A DNA stretch of 64,000 bases from Neisseria lactamica (GCF_901482445.1 NZ_LR590477.1:2108001-2172000), one strand, 5' to 3'; counted from the first letter of the stretch, positions 1 through 8,647 are shown. The notes: generated by a model not told the origin, from the sequence alone. A program made the numbers and translations.

Positions 1-1097
1 AGGCGCAAAGCGGCGCGTACCGCCTGCTGCAACTGACCGAGCGCGCCCATACCGCCGCGCAACTGCCGCAAGTGGGCATCCTCAACGTAGGCCGTCTGAA
101 ACTTGACAACGGCTTCTCGCCGCAAGCCTTGCAGCTTTTGAAACAGAATTTTGAAGCGGGCGGTATGTCGCTGGTGTACCTCAACCGGCGCGGTTTCGCG
201 CCCGCGCTGTTTTGCGGCGACTGCGGCCATACCTTCGGCTGCCCGAACTGTTCCGCCAAAATGGTGCTGCACCAACGCGCCCGCCAACTGCGATGCCACC
301 ACTGCGATCACCGCGAACCCATCCCGTTCAAATGCCCCGACTGCGGCAACCAAGACCTGACCGCCGTCGGCCACGGCACACAGCGCGTCGAAGAAACCCT
401 GCGCGCCTTCTTGCCCAAGGCTGCCGTCGTCCGTGTTGACAGGGACAGCACCGCGCACAAAAACGACTGGGCGGATTTGTACCGCCGCATCGCCGACAAC
501 AAAATCGACATTTTGGTCGGCACGCAGATGCTCGCCAAAGGGCATGATTTCGCGCGGCTCAACCTCGTTATCGTGTTGAACGCCGACGGCAGCCTGTACA
601 GCGCGGACTTTCGCGCGCCGGAAAGGCTGTTCGCCGAGCTGATGCAGGTGTCCGGCAGGGCGGGGCGCGCCGACAAACCCGGCAAGGTGTTGATACAGAC
701 CCAACTGCCCGAACATCCCGTTTTTGCCGCCGTCAAAGCGCAGGACTACGCCGTGTTTGCCGAAAACGAATTGAACGAGCGGCAAATGTTCGCGATGCCG
801 CCCTTCGGTTTTCAGACCGCCGTCCGCGCCGACGCGCCGCGCGTTGCCGATGCGATGGAATTTCTCAACGCCGCCAAAGAAACCCTTGCCCCGCTGTTGC
901 CCGAAAGCGTTTCCCAGTTTGGTGCCGCTCCGATGCTGATGGTGCGCCTCGCCGAACGCGAACGCGCGCAAATCTTCCTCGAATCGACATCCCGACAGGA
1001 TTTGCACCGCGCCGTGAGTTTGTGGGTGCAGGTGTTGCAGCAAAACCGCGACGGCAAAATCAGATGGTCGGTGGATGTCGATCCGCAGGAGGCTTGA
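1..1097 (+). CDS. priA: Primosomal protein N' (PriA helicase), 3' part
   Basis: The reading frame is open from base 3 and enters from outside the window, so only about the last 364 residues are seen. PriA is the DNA helicase that restarts stalled replication forks by loading the primosome. Visible here are the paired zinc-binding cysteines typical of PriA (CGDCGH, CPNC, CHHCDH, CPDCG), then helicase motifs including VGTQMLAKGHDF and the arginine-rich SGRAGRADKPG. The C-terminal domain follows. The gene ends just ahead of a bidirectional uptake-sequence terminator and faces nnrS tail to tail. Identification is firm; the helicase Walker A part lies outside the window. Confidence 0.96.
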   Translation, partial: AQSGAYRLLQLTERAHTAAQLPQVGILNVGRLKLDNGFSPQALQLLKQNFEAGGMSLVYLNRRGFAPALFCGDCGHTFGCPNCSAKMVLHQRARQLRCHHCDHREPIPFKCPDCGNQDLTAVGHGTQRVEETLRAFLPKAAVVRVDRDSTAHKNDWADLYRRIADNKIDILVGTQMLAKGHDFARLNLVIVLNADGSLYSADFRAPERLFAELMQVSGRAGRADKPGKVLIQTQLPEHPVFAAVKAQDYAVFAENELNERQMFAMPPFGFQTAVRADAPRVADAMEFLNAAKETLAPLLPESVSQFGAAPMLMVRLAERERAQIFLESTSRQDLHRAVSLWVQVLQQNRDGKIRWSVDVDPQEA

Positions 1098-1111
1098 TTA
1101 TCGGCAATACG

Positions 1112-1145
1112 ATGCCGTCTGAAAACCGTTTCAGACGGCATTTTT
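1112..1145. terminator. Inverted uptake-sequence terminator between priA and nnrS
   Basis: ATGCCGTCTGAA and its reverse complement are separated by a 4-6 base loop and followed by a T-run. The hairpin can serve both convergent genes. Confidence 0.8.
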
Positions 1146-2241
1146 ATTCCGGATCGTCTGTAAACGCGTTCGCTCGAAAAATCGGTACGAATGTCAGCAG
1201 GTAAAGCACGAACACGGCGGCGGTCAGAATCGCGGGGACAGTGATGAAGAATATCGGGTTCACGTTCATTAAAACAGCGCGCGAGACGGCGGCGGCAAAG
1301 AGGATGGGGACGGCGATGCGGCAGAGTTTGGGGTAGTCGAGCTTGGTAAAGCCGCTGTGCCACAGTCCGGCAGTCAGCCACACCATCATCACGCCGCCCA
1401 TCATGCCGCTGAGGGTAATCAGGTGCATGGGCGCGGAGGCGGGCAGGTTTTGCAATTTCGCCGCGCCTGTCCACAGATAGCCTGCCGCGGCAAAGAGCTG
1501 GAGCAGGTAATAAGTGCGGACGTAGTGTTTGCGCAGGAGTTCGTGATGGTGAAGCTCACGCAGCTTGGCAAGCAGGATGAAGCCGACGGCGAGCGCGGTA
1601 AAACCGGCGGTTTGCGCAGGCAGCCAAAGTTCGGCGGCGGCGTGCAGCAGCAGGAAGGTGATGGCGATGTTTTTATAGACGGCGTTGGGGATGAATACGG
1701 GGTCTTTCAGACGGCATTCTTTCAACGCTTCCGCACCCAGCAAAACACTCACGCGTATGGAAACAAACATCACCGCCGCCATATTCAGATGCACTTGCGC
1801 ACGCAACAGGTTCAAATCGCCGCTGACGGCATAGGCCGTCTGAAAAACTGTGAACGCGGCAAGCAGCATCAAGAGGGCGAAGTTGTCCGTGTTGCGGTCA
1901 AGCCAAATCAGCCAAGCACAGAACAGCAGCAATACCAGCCAATAGGCGGCAACGAAAAATGCGGCAAGTTGCGGTAAAAACGGCAATAAAACAGCCGCAA
2001 CAAGCAACAACACCGCCATCAAAGTAGCGGCAGGTTTCAGGTTGCCCGAAAAACCTGTCCAATCCAACAAAGCCGCAGTCAAAAAACCGCCGTATGCCGC
2101 CGGCAGCATAAGTTCCAAGAAAATTTGGCGGTGCAGGACGATGGCGCCGGGGCTGATGAAAAACACCGACGCGCCGAGTACGGCAAGCACCGCCGCACCG
2201 ACGAAAAACGGGCGCATAGGGTGGGTAAAAAATTTATTCAT
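1144..2241 (-). CDS. nnrS: NnrS family haem/copper membrane protein
   Basis: A 365-residue polytopic inner membrane protein with about 11-12 hydrophobic segments. It matches the NnrS family, whose members are induced by NO and help relieve nitrosative stress in denitrifiers. The conserved N-terminus (HPMRPFFVGAA) and internal histidine-bearing segments (QVHLNMAA, MHLITLSGMMGG) are visible. The usual length of the family is about 370-400 residues, so this copy looks complete. Its presence agrees with the denitrification genes further right in the window. The start has only a weak ribosome binding site. Confidence 0.88.
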   Translation of the reverse strand: MNKFFTHPMRPFFVGAAVLAVLGASVFFISPGAIVLHRQIFLELMLPAAYGGFLTAALLDWTGFSGNLKPAATLMAVLLLVAAVLLPFLPQLAAFFVAAYWLVLLLFCAWLIWLDRNTDNFALLMLLAAFTVFQTAYAVSGDLNLLRAQVHLNMAAVMFVSIRVSVLLGAEALKECRLKDPVFIPNAVYKNIAITFLLLHAAAELWLPAQTAGFTALAVGFILLAKLRELHHHELLRKHYVRTYYLLQLFAAAGYLWTGAAKLQNLPASAPMHLITLSGMMGGVMMVWLTAGLWHSGFTKLDYPKLCRIAVPILFAAAVSRAVLMNVNPIFFITVPAILTAAVFVLYLLTFVPIFRANAFTDDPE

Positions 2242-2299
2242 CGCTTGGCTTGATTCTGTATGAAGATGCTTTCGGGTATGGATTTATTGGGCGGACAGG

Positions 2300-2545
2300 A
2301 CCGTATCTTTTGTTGAAGAGGCAAGCCTGCGGTTTGCTTGCCCTCTCCCTAACCCTCTCCCACAGGGAGAGGGAATCGGGCTGTCGAGTCCGAGCATTCT
2401 CAGGTTTACCTGCCATCTAATTCCCAATCCTACGCGCCCTCTGATTTTCAGCAACCTGCTCCCCTCTCCCTGTGGGAGAGAGTTAGGGAGAGGGCAACGA
2501 ACCGCAAGGTTCGTCAGATACTCAATGCCCGTATCATTCATATTA
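2300..2545. repeat. Direct repeat copy 1 flanking cadD
   Basis: About 240 bases, closely similar to 3230-3450. Both contain inverted CTCTCCCTGTGGGAGAGGG-type hairpins and the shared blocks GAAGAGGCAAGCCT, TTTTCAGCAACCTG and GTCAGA(T/C)ACTCAA. One edge abuts the cadD stop codon; the edge of the other copy abuts the stop of the ABC ATPase gene. Confidence 0.85.
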
Positions 2546-3164
2546 TTGATATTATTGTTCGAATTGTATTATTTTCAATAATAATAAATAACCCTAAACC
2601 AATATAAATAACAGCCATTATCCAACGACTAAACTTCTCTACGATTTCACCAACACCTGAAATATTAGCCAATCTTTGTGCTGTATATACTAAAACAAAA
2701 ATCAATATTAAAAATACAAGAAGAGTAACTAATAAGTCGACAAGATCTAAAGTCACAAAGTAAGGAACAAAAAGTCCAATATTATCTGCACCACAACTAG
2801 CAACTGTAACCAAAGCAACAATACCGACTAATTTTGACAACCCTTTTTCATCCAATTCTTTTTTAGCTCTTTTTTCGCCCTCACAATCGTCGTAAATAGC
2901 AACTTTAATACCTAAGTAAATCGGTATTAAACCTAATAAACCCAACACCCATTTTTCCGGAACATAATTTAAAACAAAAGCTAGAAATAAACTAACTAAT
3001 ATTAAAATTACAGAACCTAAATATTGTCCGATATAAATATCTCGATATTCTTTTCTAGTATTTGCTCTAGCAAAAAATATTAATAGTATTACCAACAAAT
3101 CTACTGCTGTAGCAATATATAAAACAGCAGCAGTAATCACAGTCGAAAACATAAAGCACCTCAT
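2538..3164 (-). CDS. cadD: CadD-type cadmium resistance transporter
   Basis: A roughly 208-residue membrane protein with five to six hydrophobic segments, recognisable as the CadD cadmium-resistance family best known from Gram-positive bacteria (N-terminal MFSTVITAAVLYIATAVDLL, the DDCEG loop, ASCGADNIGLFVPYF). It is presumed to export Cd2+. The base composition is strikingly AT-rich compared with the GC-rich genes around it, which points to horizontal acquisition. I start it at the ATG after an AGGGG motif; an ATG 12 bases further in (3152) is an alternative. A longer reading frame upstream is only the duplicated tail of the neighbouring ABC ATPase gene. It lies between two direct repeats (2300-2545, 3230-3450). 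Confidence 0.85.
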   Translation of the reverse strand: MRCFMFSTVITAAVLYIATAVDLLVILLIFFARANTRKEYRDIYIGQYLGSVILILVSLFLAFVLNYVPEKWVLGLLGLIPIYLGIKVAIYDDCEGEKRAKKELDEKGLSKLVGIVALVTVASCGADNIGLFVPYFVTLDLVDLLVTLLVFLILIFVLVYTAQRLANISGVGEIVEKFSRWIMAVIYIGLGLFIIIENNTIRTIISII

Positions 3165-3227
3165 AATGAATCCCCTGCCCCCTTGGCACCACGGCTTTTT
3201 CAAAAACCGAGTCGCGTTCGGATAACA
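3165..3227 (-). pseudogene. Duplicated 3' tail of the ABC ATPase gene
   Basis: The minus-strand translation reads LLSERDSVFEKAVVPRGQG then IHYE, matching the last residues of the ATPase gene (PLSERDSAFEEGVVAREFQG then IHYYE). It therefore duplicates bases 3449-3513 immediately upstream of cadD. It is a scar of the event that inserted cadD, not a gene. Confidence 0.8.
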
Positions 3228-3229
3228 GA

Positions 3230-3450
3230 TTCGTACCTTTCGCCGAAGAGGCAAGCCTACGGCTTACTTGCCCTCCCCCACGGGGCGAGGGGAATTGGGT
3301 TGTCAAACCCGAACATTTTCAGGTTTGCCTGCCATCCGATTCTCAATTCTACGGTTCTCTGATTTTCAGCAACCTGTTCCCCTCTCCCTGTGGGAGAGGG
3401 TTAGGGAGAGGGCGATTCGTCAGACACTCAAATCCCATCACTCATAATAA
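3230..3450. repeat. Direct repeat copy 2 flanking cadD
   Basis: Partner of the repeat at 2300-2545, with the same hairpins and edge sequences. It lies between the real end of the ABC ATPase gene and the duplicated ATPase tail. Confidence 0.85.
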
Positions 3451-4142
3451 TGAATCCCCTGAAACTCCCTTGCCACCACGCCTTCTTCAAAAGCCGAATC
3501 GCGTTCGGACAGCGGTGTGGGCAGGGTCATCACGTTTTGCACGTTCATGCCCTTAGTGGAAAGCAGCATGATTTCATGGCTCAGGCGTGAGGCTTCAAAG
3601 CGGTCGTGTGTTACCAGCATACACGCCATAGTCTGCCGCTCGATTTTTTCCACCAGCATGGCGACCAAAATATCGCGCAAATCGCGGTCCAAACCGACAA
3701 ACGGCTCGTCCAGCAAGGCAAGGTCGCAGCCGCACAGCAGCAGGCGCAAAAACGCCACCCGTTTCGCCATACCGCCGGACAATTCGGTCGGATATTTGTT
3801 CAAATCGCCCGCAGTCAGCCCGACTTTCGCCGCCAGCGCGATGATTTCGCCTTCATCGGGTTTGTCCATAAAAATCGCGATATTCTGCATCGCGGTCAGG
3901 TTTTCCGGCAGGCGGTTTTCCTGAAACAGAAAACCCGTTTTGCGGAAAGTATTGCGTATCGTGCCCGATTTCGGCGTTTCCAAGCCCGCAATCAGCCGCA
4001 AAACCGTCGTCTTGCCGCAGCCGCTCGGCCCGAACAAGGCTTTCACTTCGCCGTGTTGCAGGTTCAAACTGAAATCGCGCACGATGGGGTCGCGGAGAAT
4101 TTCAAAACGCACGTTTTCAAGACAGAGCATCATCTTCTCCAC
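3438..4142 (-). CDS. ABC transporter ATP-binding protein (NitT/TauT/SsuB type)
   Basis: A 234-residue nucleotide-binding subunit with Walker A GPSGCGKTT, Q-loop region LFQENRLPENLT, signature LSGGMAKR, Walker B LALLDEPF and the H-loop VTHD. It energises the permease encoded just upstream, whose 3' end it overlaps by 13 bases, indicating translational coupling. A second start at 4133 is possible. Length and motifs fit the SsuB/TauB/ThiZ-like group; the substrate is not evident. The last 22 codons are duplicated upstream of cadD. Confidence 0.88.
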   Translation of the reverse strand: MEKMMLCLENVRFEILRDPIVRDFSLNLQHGEVKALFGPSGCGKTTVLRLIAGLETPKSGTIRNTFRKTGFLFQENRLPENLTAMQNIAIFMDKPDEGEIIALAAKVGLTAGDLNKYPTELSGGMAKRVAFLRLLLCGCDLALLDEPFVGLDRDLRDILVAMLVEKIERQTMACMLVTHDRFEASRLSHEIMLLSTKGMNVQNVMTLPTPLSERDSAFEEGVVAREFQGIHYYE

Positions 4143-4927
4143 GGCATAAACAAAATTTCCAAAGGCTTGGTAATCAGGTATTCAAACAGCGACACAAACA
4201 CGATGACCAGCACCACATAAGCCATCACCGTCGAAGTCTCCAGCATCGCCCTCGCGTCCGCGATCCGCGCGCCCACGCCTTCGCTCGCGCCCAAGAGTTC
4301 CGCCATAATCACCACTTTCACCCCCATCGCCACCGCCACGCCGATGCTGGAAATCACATAGCCTGTCAGATGCGGGATATACAGATAGCGGATTTTTTTC
4401 AGACGGCCTAATTTATAAGCGTCAAACAATTCCTCATGCTGCTTGTTCACGCTCGCCATCCCGACTGCCGCACTCGCAAACGTCAGCGGCGCAACCAGCA
4501 CAATGATGGTAAACAACACGCTCGGATTGCCGAAACCGAACCAAAACAACGCCATCACCACCCAAATAATCGGCGGCATCGCCAACAAAACCGTAATCAC
4601 AGGCTTGAGCAACGCCATCGCCGTCTTAAAACTTCCCGCTACCAGCCCCGCCGCCAATCCTGCTACCAAAGCAACCGAAATCCCCACCACCGACCGCCAC
4701 AGCGAAATCCCGATTTCGTTTTCCTGAAAATGTTTCAATAAATCCAAAGACTTTTGAAATACCTCCACCGGCGCAGGCAGCATAAACCCACCGAACACGG
4801 CACTGCCCCACGCCCACAACGCCACCACCACCATCGCCACACTCAGACCGGCAAAGCCGCTCCAAAGGTAGTCGATGATGTAAAACAGCGCAGGCTGCGG
4901 TTTACGGATTTTGTCGGTTTTAATCAT
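4130..4927 (-). CDS. ABC transporter permease (NitT/TauT/SsuC type)
   Basis: A 265-residue inner membrane permease with about six hydrophobic segments and the cytoplasmic EAA-type loop that contacts the ATPase (EELFDAYKLGRLKKIRYLYIPHL). It belongs to the BPD_transp_1 family near SsuC/TauC. I use the ATG at 4927 (MIKTDKIRK); a TTG at 4963 would add 12 residues, and neither has a good ribosome binding site. The gene overlaps the downstream ATPase gene but is separated from the upstream substrate-binding gene by about 450 bases containing a repeat element. Confidence 0.88.
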   Translation of the reverse strand: MIKTDKIRKPQPALFYIIDYLWSGFAGLSVAMVVVALWAWGSAVFGGFMLPAPVEVFQKSLDLLKHFQENEIGISLWRSVVGISVALVAGLAAGLVAGSFKTAMALLKPVITVLLAMPPIIWVVMALFWFGFGNPSVLFTIIVLVAPLTFASAAVGMASVNKQHEELFDAYKLGRLKKIRYLYIPHLTGYVISSIGVAVAMGVKVVIMAELLGASEGVGARIADARAMLETSTVMAYVVLVIVFVSLFEYLITKPLEILFMPWRR

Positions 4928-4991
4928 GGTTTGGGGTGTTGGTTTGTCGTTATGTTTTGGCAAGGATAGGTCGTCTGAAAAATCAGTTATC

Positions 4992-5010
4992 AGGATACTC
5001 GTATCCGACA
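4992..5010. repeat. Short repeat GATACTCGTATCCGACAG, copy 1
   Basis: The same 18 bases recur at 5228-5246, on the other side of the dRS3-bounded element. Each is followed by a further TCGGAT motif able to pair with it, so each may form a small hairpin. Confidence 0.6.
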
Positions 5011-5073
5011 GTTTGTTCAGCTATGCCGTAAAGTCGGATGCCGGAGTCTGACCCACGGTTACCACCCGCCGTC

Positions 5074-5167
5074 ATTCCCGCGCAGGCGGGAATCCAGTCG
5101 TAGATACTGCAGGAATGTTTTAAATTGCAGCAACATTAAACCTCTGGATTCCCGCCTGCGCGGGAAT
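5074..5167. repeat. NIME: repeat sequence flanked by two dRS3 elements
   Basis: Two 20-base dRS3 copies (ATTCCCGCGCAGGCGGGAAT at 5074-5093 and its variant at 5148-5167) enclose a 54-base core. This is the Neisserial intergenic mosaic element arrangement. It sits between the substrate-binding and permease genes of what should be one ABC operon. Confidence 0.9.
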
Positions 5168-5375
5168 GACGGCTTTTTGTGTACTGTTCTGACTATTATC
5201 TGATAGGCCGTCTGAAAAGAGTAGATCGGATACTCGTATCCGACAGCCCCGTTTAGCCGAAATATCGGATTCAAGAATCTGATCTACGCTGCTGATAATG
5301 TCCTTATAGCCCGTCTGAAAATGACAAGTCAGATTTCATGGCTACTTTACTATTTTCAGACGGCCTCTTCTCCTT

Positions 5376-6353
5376 TTAAGCCAAGAAGAACCCGTTATCC
5401 GGCAGCTTGCCGCCCAGAAGTTTCGGGTTGAACTGCATCAGGATTTCGTAAAACTTCAAAATCTCGTTTTTCACTTCGCTGCCTTTGCTTACCGTCAGCC
5501 GCGCGCCGTCCAAGCCCATGACTAGGGCGGGTTCGGGGGCGGGGAGGTAGTTTTTGCCGATTTTCGCCGCGCTTTGGCGGTTGGCCAGTATCCAGTTGAG
5601 CGCGTTTTTCAAATCCTGATGGAAGAGTTCGAACTGCGCTTTGTGCGCGTGGAAATATTCTTCGTTGGCGATGATGCCTGCCATCGGAATCAGCGGTTTG
5701 GTGTCAAACGCCTGCCCCCACGCCTTCACCAAATCAAAACCGCGCACGACGTTTACGCCCATTGTTTTGCCTTTAAGCAGGCTGGCGGTTGCCATCGGTT
5801 CGGGCAGGATGGCGGCGTGGTACTCCTTGCTCAAAAACAGTCCCACCGCTTCGGGCGGCGTGGCGGTGTAGGTGATGCCGACTTTGTGCGCGTCGATTTT
5901 CAGTTTTTTCAACAAGGCTTGCAGCACGATGTCGGGCATATCGTTTTTAAACGGCACGAGGATTTTTTTGCCGACCAAGTCCTGCGGCGAGGCAATCGCG
6001 CTGCCTTTGCACATCAGCTGCGTGATGCCGTTGGTCAAAATATTCACCATGCCGACTTTCTGCCCTTGGTTGCGCAGGTTTACACCGACATTGCTCGGAC
6101 TCATCATCACTTTAAATTGTCCGCTCGCTACGCCCGCGCGCAGTTGGTCGGGCGAACGCCAGATTTTCAGCGATACGTCCGCCTGTTTCGCCAGCTTGCC
6201 CTGCAACGCCGCTACGGCAATGGTTACGCTGGGCATCGCCGGTGCGCCGTACACGGTAAATTGTTCTTTACCTGCAGCCAACAATGAAGGCGAAACGCCT
6301 GCGGCTGCCAGCGCGGTGGTCATTTTTAAGAAATCACGTCTTTTCAGTTCCAT
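5376..6353 (-). CDS. Tat-exported ABC transporter substrate-binding protein (NMT1/SsuA-like)
   Basis: A 325-residue periplasmic binding protein of the NitT/TauT/SsuA/NMT1 fold class. The N-terminus has a twin-arginine signal (KRRDFLK, then a hydrophobic stretch ending SLLAAG). The body has typical segments such as VTIAVAALQGKL, VGKKILVPF and ILPEPMATASLLKG. A strong AGGAG lies upstream of the start. It follows the outer membrane receptor gene by 56 bases, suggesting co-transcription, and the permease and ATPase follow after a repeat-filled gap. The ligand is unknown; given the copper-receptor-like neighbour, a metal or metal chelate is a reasonable guess only. Confidence 0.85.
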   Translation of the reverse strand: MELKRRDFLKMTTALAAAGVSPSLLAAGKEQFTVYGAPAMPSVTIAVAALQGKLAKQADVSLKIWRSPDQLRAGVASGQFKVMMSPSNVGVNLRNQGQKVGMVNILTNGITQLMCKGSAIASPQDLVGKKILVPFKNDMPDIVLQALLKKLKIDAHKVGITYTATPPEAVGLFLSKEYHAAILPEPMATASLLKGKTMGVNVVRGFDLVKAWGQAFDTKPLIPMAGIIANEEYFHAHKAQFELFHQDLKNALNWILANRQSAAKIGKNYLPAPEPALVMGLDGARLTVSKGSEVKNEILKFYEILMQFNPKLLGGKLPDNGFFLA

Positions 6354-6409
6354 TTTTTATCTCCTAATTCTTAATAAGCCGGTGCGGCATTTTTTCAGAC
6401 GGCATGATT

Positions 6410-8329
6410 TTAAAACGCCGCGTGCAAACTCAACCAATATGTCCTGCCCGGTGCATACACCACGCTGGGCGACAGGGCGAGGACGTGGTCGCCGCTGATG
6501 TGTTCGGCGTATTTTTTGTTGAATACGTTGTTCACGCCCAAGCGCAAGCCGTATTTGTCTTTGATGTTCATGCCGGCATACACGTCGGCAACGGTAAAGC
6601 CTTTGGCGGCTTCGCGTTTGTCTATGCCCAGACCGCTTGCCATATCAAAATTGCCGCGCGTTTGTTTGGCGACAAAGCGTGTTGCCGCGCCGATGTTGTA
6701 ACTGCCGTGGGCAAAGTAGTTTTTGTAGTCGGCTTGGACGGCGGCTTCAAACGGACGGATTTGATAGAGCGGCCTGCCGTCGGTTTCGTTGTGTCCGTAG
6801 TTGTAGGCGGCTTTGATGCCTGCGGCCCAATGCGGATTGAAGTTGTAACGCGCGTAGGCCTGCGCGGTAATGAGGCGTGCGTCCACGTTGCGTGTGATGA
6901 TGCCGCCGCCGTTGGATGAAATACCGCTTTGTCCGTGTGCGCGGTCAAAAATAATCAGGTCTTTGACTTTGTCCGCCACAAGCGTGCCGCCCACGTTCCA
7001 TCCCGCGCCTGCGAGCGAGTTCATATAGCCGTTGTAGTAGTCGTTGCGGCTGTCGGCGGTGAGCTTGATGCGGTTGTGTTTTTCGTTTTTCAGCAGGGGA
7101 TTGCCCACGATAGCGGCGGCCGGTTTGGAATCTGTTAACGCGCCGTTCGTACGGTTTTGCATGATGGCGGCAAGCGAGTTGAAGCGTTCGGTGTTGTCGC
7201 CGATGCGTTCCAAATGTGCGAGGGAAATGCTGTATTTTTGCGTTTCAGACGGCGTGAAATCGTATTTGAGTTCGCCCGACAAAGCACGACGGCGCACTTT
7301 GCCGTTGAAGTCGTAGCCGTAATGGGTTTTCCAGATTTGTTGTGATGAGGCGAAGGAAAAACCGGGTTTTATTGGGTTTTCAGGCTGTGCCGTATTTTTG
7401 CGTACGTCCGCTTCGTTGAGTTCGTAGCTTAAGCCCAAGCCCAGTTTGTGTTGGTCGTCAAACTTGTAAGACAAGGTATCGGCAATGCGCCAGCGGTCGA
7501 TGTGCACATCGGCGAAACGGTAGCCGTTGAGGAAGTCGCGCATGGGAGTGTGGGCGTTGCGCTCGCCGTTTTGGCTGTCATTGCGGTAGCTGACGGCGGC
7601 GGTGTTGTGGAACTTGCCGAAATCCGCGTCGTGTTTGAGCGAGAAATCATACACTTTGCGGTCAAGCTCTACGAACACTTTCTGCTGCGTATTGTTTTGA
7701 CGCAGGGAGTAATTGTCGGCGCGGCGTTTGAGTTTGATGATACCTGCTTCCGCGCTGACCGTATTGCTTAAATCGGCATTGCCCCAACGTGCGTTGAGTT
7801 TGGAGATGTGGCGTTCGGTGTCCAATGCGTCGTTGACGAACTGCGGTTGGCGGTCGTTGTTGATGTCGTCGTGCAGATAAGTGAGGCGGTATTCTTGATT
7901 TTCAGACGGCACGAAACCGAGTACCAAAGCCTGATTGAAGCGGCTGTATTTCCAATCGGTGTCGCGCCCGCCGCCATCTTTGTAGCCGTTTGCCTTGGTG
8001 TGATTGAGGTTGGCTACGCCGTATACCTTCGCCCCGCGTGCTTGCGCGGTAACGGAGTTGTAAAAGCTTTTGCCGTAAAAACCGCTGTTTGCCTTCAGCG
8101 GACGGAAGGCTTGGTCTATGTTTTCGGTAACAAAGTAATAATCGCTGCGGTCGGTGCGGTCGAATTGGTTTTCGGGGAAATAGCCTTGTGCGGCGGTCGG
8201 TGCAATCGGTTTGGGAGGGGAGAAGGTTTTGACGGATTGTATTTCTTCAGTATTTGCCGGTTGTTCTGCCCAAGACGGAGCAACGGAAAAAACGGTCATC
8301 AAAGCCCATAGGAGCGGATTTGGTTTCAT
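6410..8329 (-). CDS. NosA/OprC-like TonB-dependent receptor lacking a plug domain
   Basis: A 639-residue outer membrane protein with a signal peptide ending PSWA. The C-terminal half strongly resembles the TonB-dependent copper receptors OprC/NosA (NNVFNKKYAEHISGD, PGRTYWLSLHAAF, terminal aromatic residue). Those receptors have an N-terminal plug of about 130 residues with a TonB box. Here, after the signal peptide, only about 60 residues precede strand-like sequence (KVYGVANLNHTKANGYKDGG), and no plug motifs are visible. The start at 8329 has AAAGGA at ideal spacing; an ATG two codons earlier is also possible. A Fur-box-like sequence lies 12 bases upstream. The ABC importer genes follow. Copper specificity is an inference from family resemblance. 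Confidence 0.85.
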   Translation of the reverse strand: MKPNPLLWALMTVFSVAPSWAEQPANTEEIQSVKTFSPPKPIAPTAAQGYFPENQFDRTDRSDYYFVTENIDQAFRPLKANSGFYGKSFYNSVTAQARGAKVYGVANLNHTKANGYKDGGGRDTDWKYSRFNQALVLGFVPSENQEYRLTYLHDDINNDRQPQFVNDALDTERHISKLNARWGNADLSNTVSAEAGIIKLKRRADNYSLRQNNTQQKVFVELDRKVYDFSLKHDADFGKFHNTAAVSYRNDSQNGERNAHTPMRDFLNGYRFADVHIDRWRIADTLSYKFDDQHKLGLGLSYELNEADVRKNTAQPENPIKPGFSFASSQQIWKTHYGYDFNGKVRRRALSGELKYDFTPSETQKYSISLAHLERIGDNTERFNSLAAIMQNRTNGALTDSKPAAAIVGNPLLKNEKHNRIKLTADSRNDYYNGYMNSLAGAGWNVGGTLVADKVKDLIIFDRAHGQSGISSNGGGIITRNVDARLITAQAYARYNFNPHWAAGIKAAYNYGHNETDGRPLYQIRPFEAAVQADYKNYFAHGSYNIGAATRFVAKQTRGNFDMASGLGIDKREAAKGFTVADVYAGMNIKDKYGLRLGVNNVFNKKYAEHISGDHVLALSPSVVYAPGRTYWLSLHAAF

Positions 8330-8340
8330 TTTCATCCTTT

Positions 8341-8363
8341 GATAATAATTATTATTTATTATC
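8341..8363 (-). promoter_or_regulatory. Fur-box-like operator
   Basis: A 23-base AT-rich near-palindrome beginning GATAAT and ending ATTATC closely resembles the Fur consensus (GATAATGATAATCATTATC). It lies immediately upstream of the receptor gene, implying iron-responsive control of the receptor/ABC operon. Confidence 0.7.
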
Positions 8364-8647
8364 CTATTAAAAAAATTTTAAGTAAACAAGAAAATGATAT
8401 AAAAACGCCTAGAGCGTGATACATCGGTTGAAACTTGATTTTGGGAGCGTTGCGGCAGATTGATTTGGAACTGTTGCCATACTATCGTTTTTGCAGCAGC
8501 TGATAAAAAAAGCTGTATTTTAATAATCCGTTGATTACAACTATCTGTCAGGGAAAAGAAAATTATTTTTTCGGTTGGGTAGAAACCTATCCTATTAAAT
8601 ACCTTGAAGCCGAGTATGCCTGTCGGCACTGTATTAAAACACAGCCT

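Noticed and set aside
1357..1977. A 206-codon plus-strand frame within nnrS
   Set aside because: Antisense shadow of NnrS; histidine/glutamine-rich product without family resemblance.
2234..2541. Small frames across the hairpin-rich repeat beside cadD
   Set aside because: They are translations of the repeat, which recurs at 3230-3450 with different frames open.
8378..8629. An 83-codon minus-strand frame between the receptor gene and dnaK
   Set aside because: No start signal, no recognisable family, and it lies in what looks like ordinary intergenic DNA.
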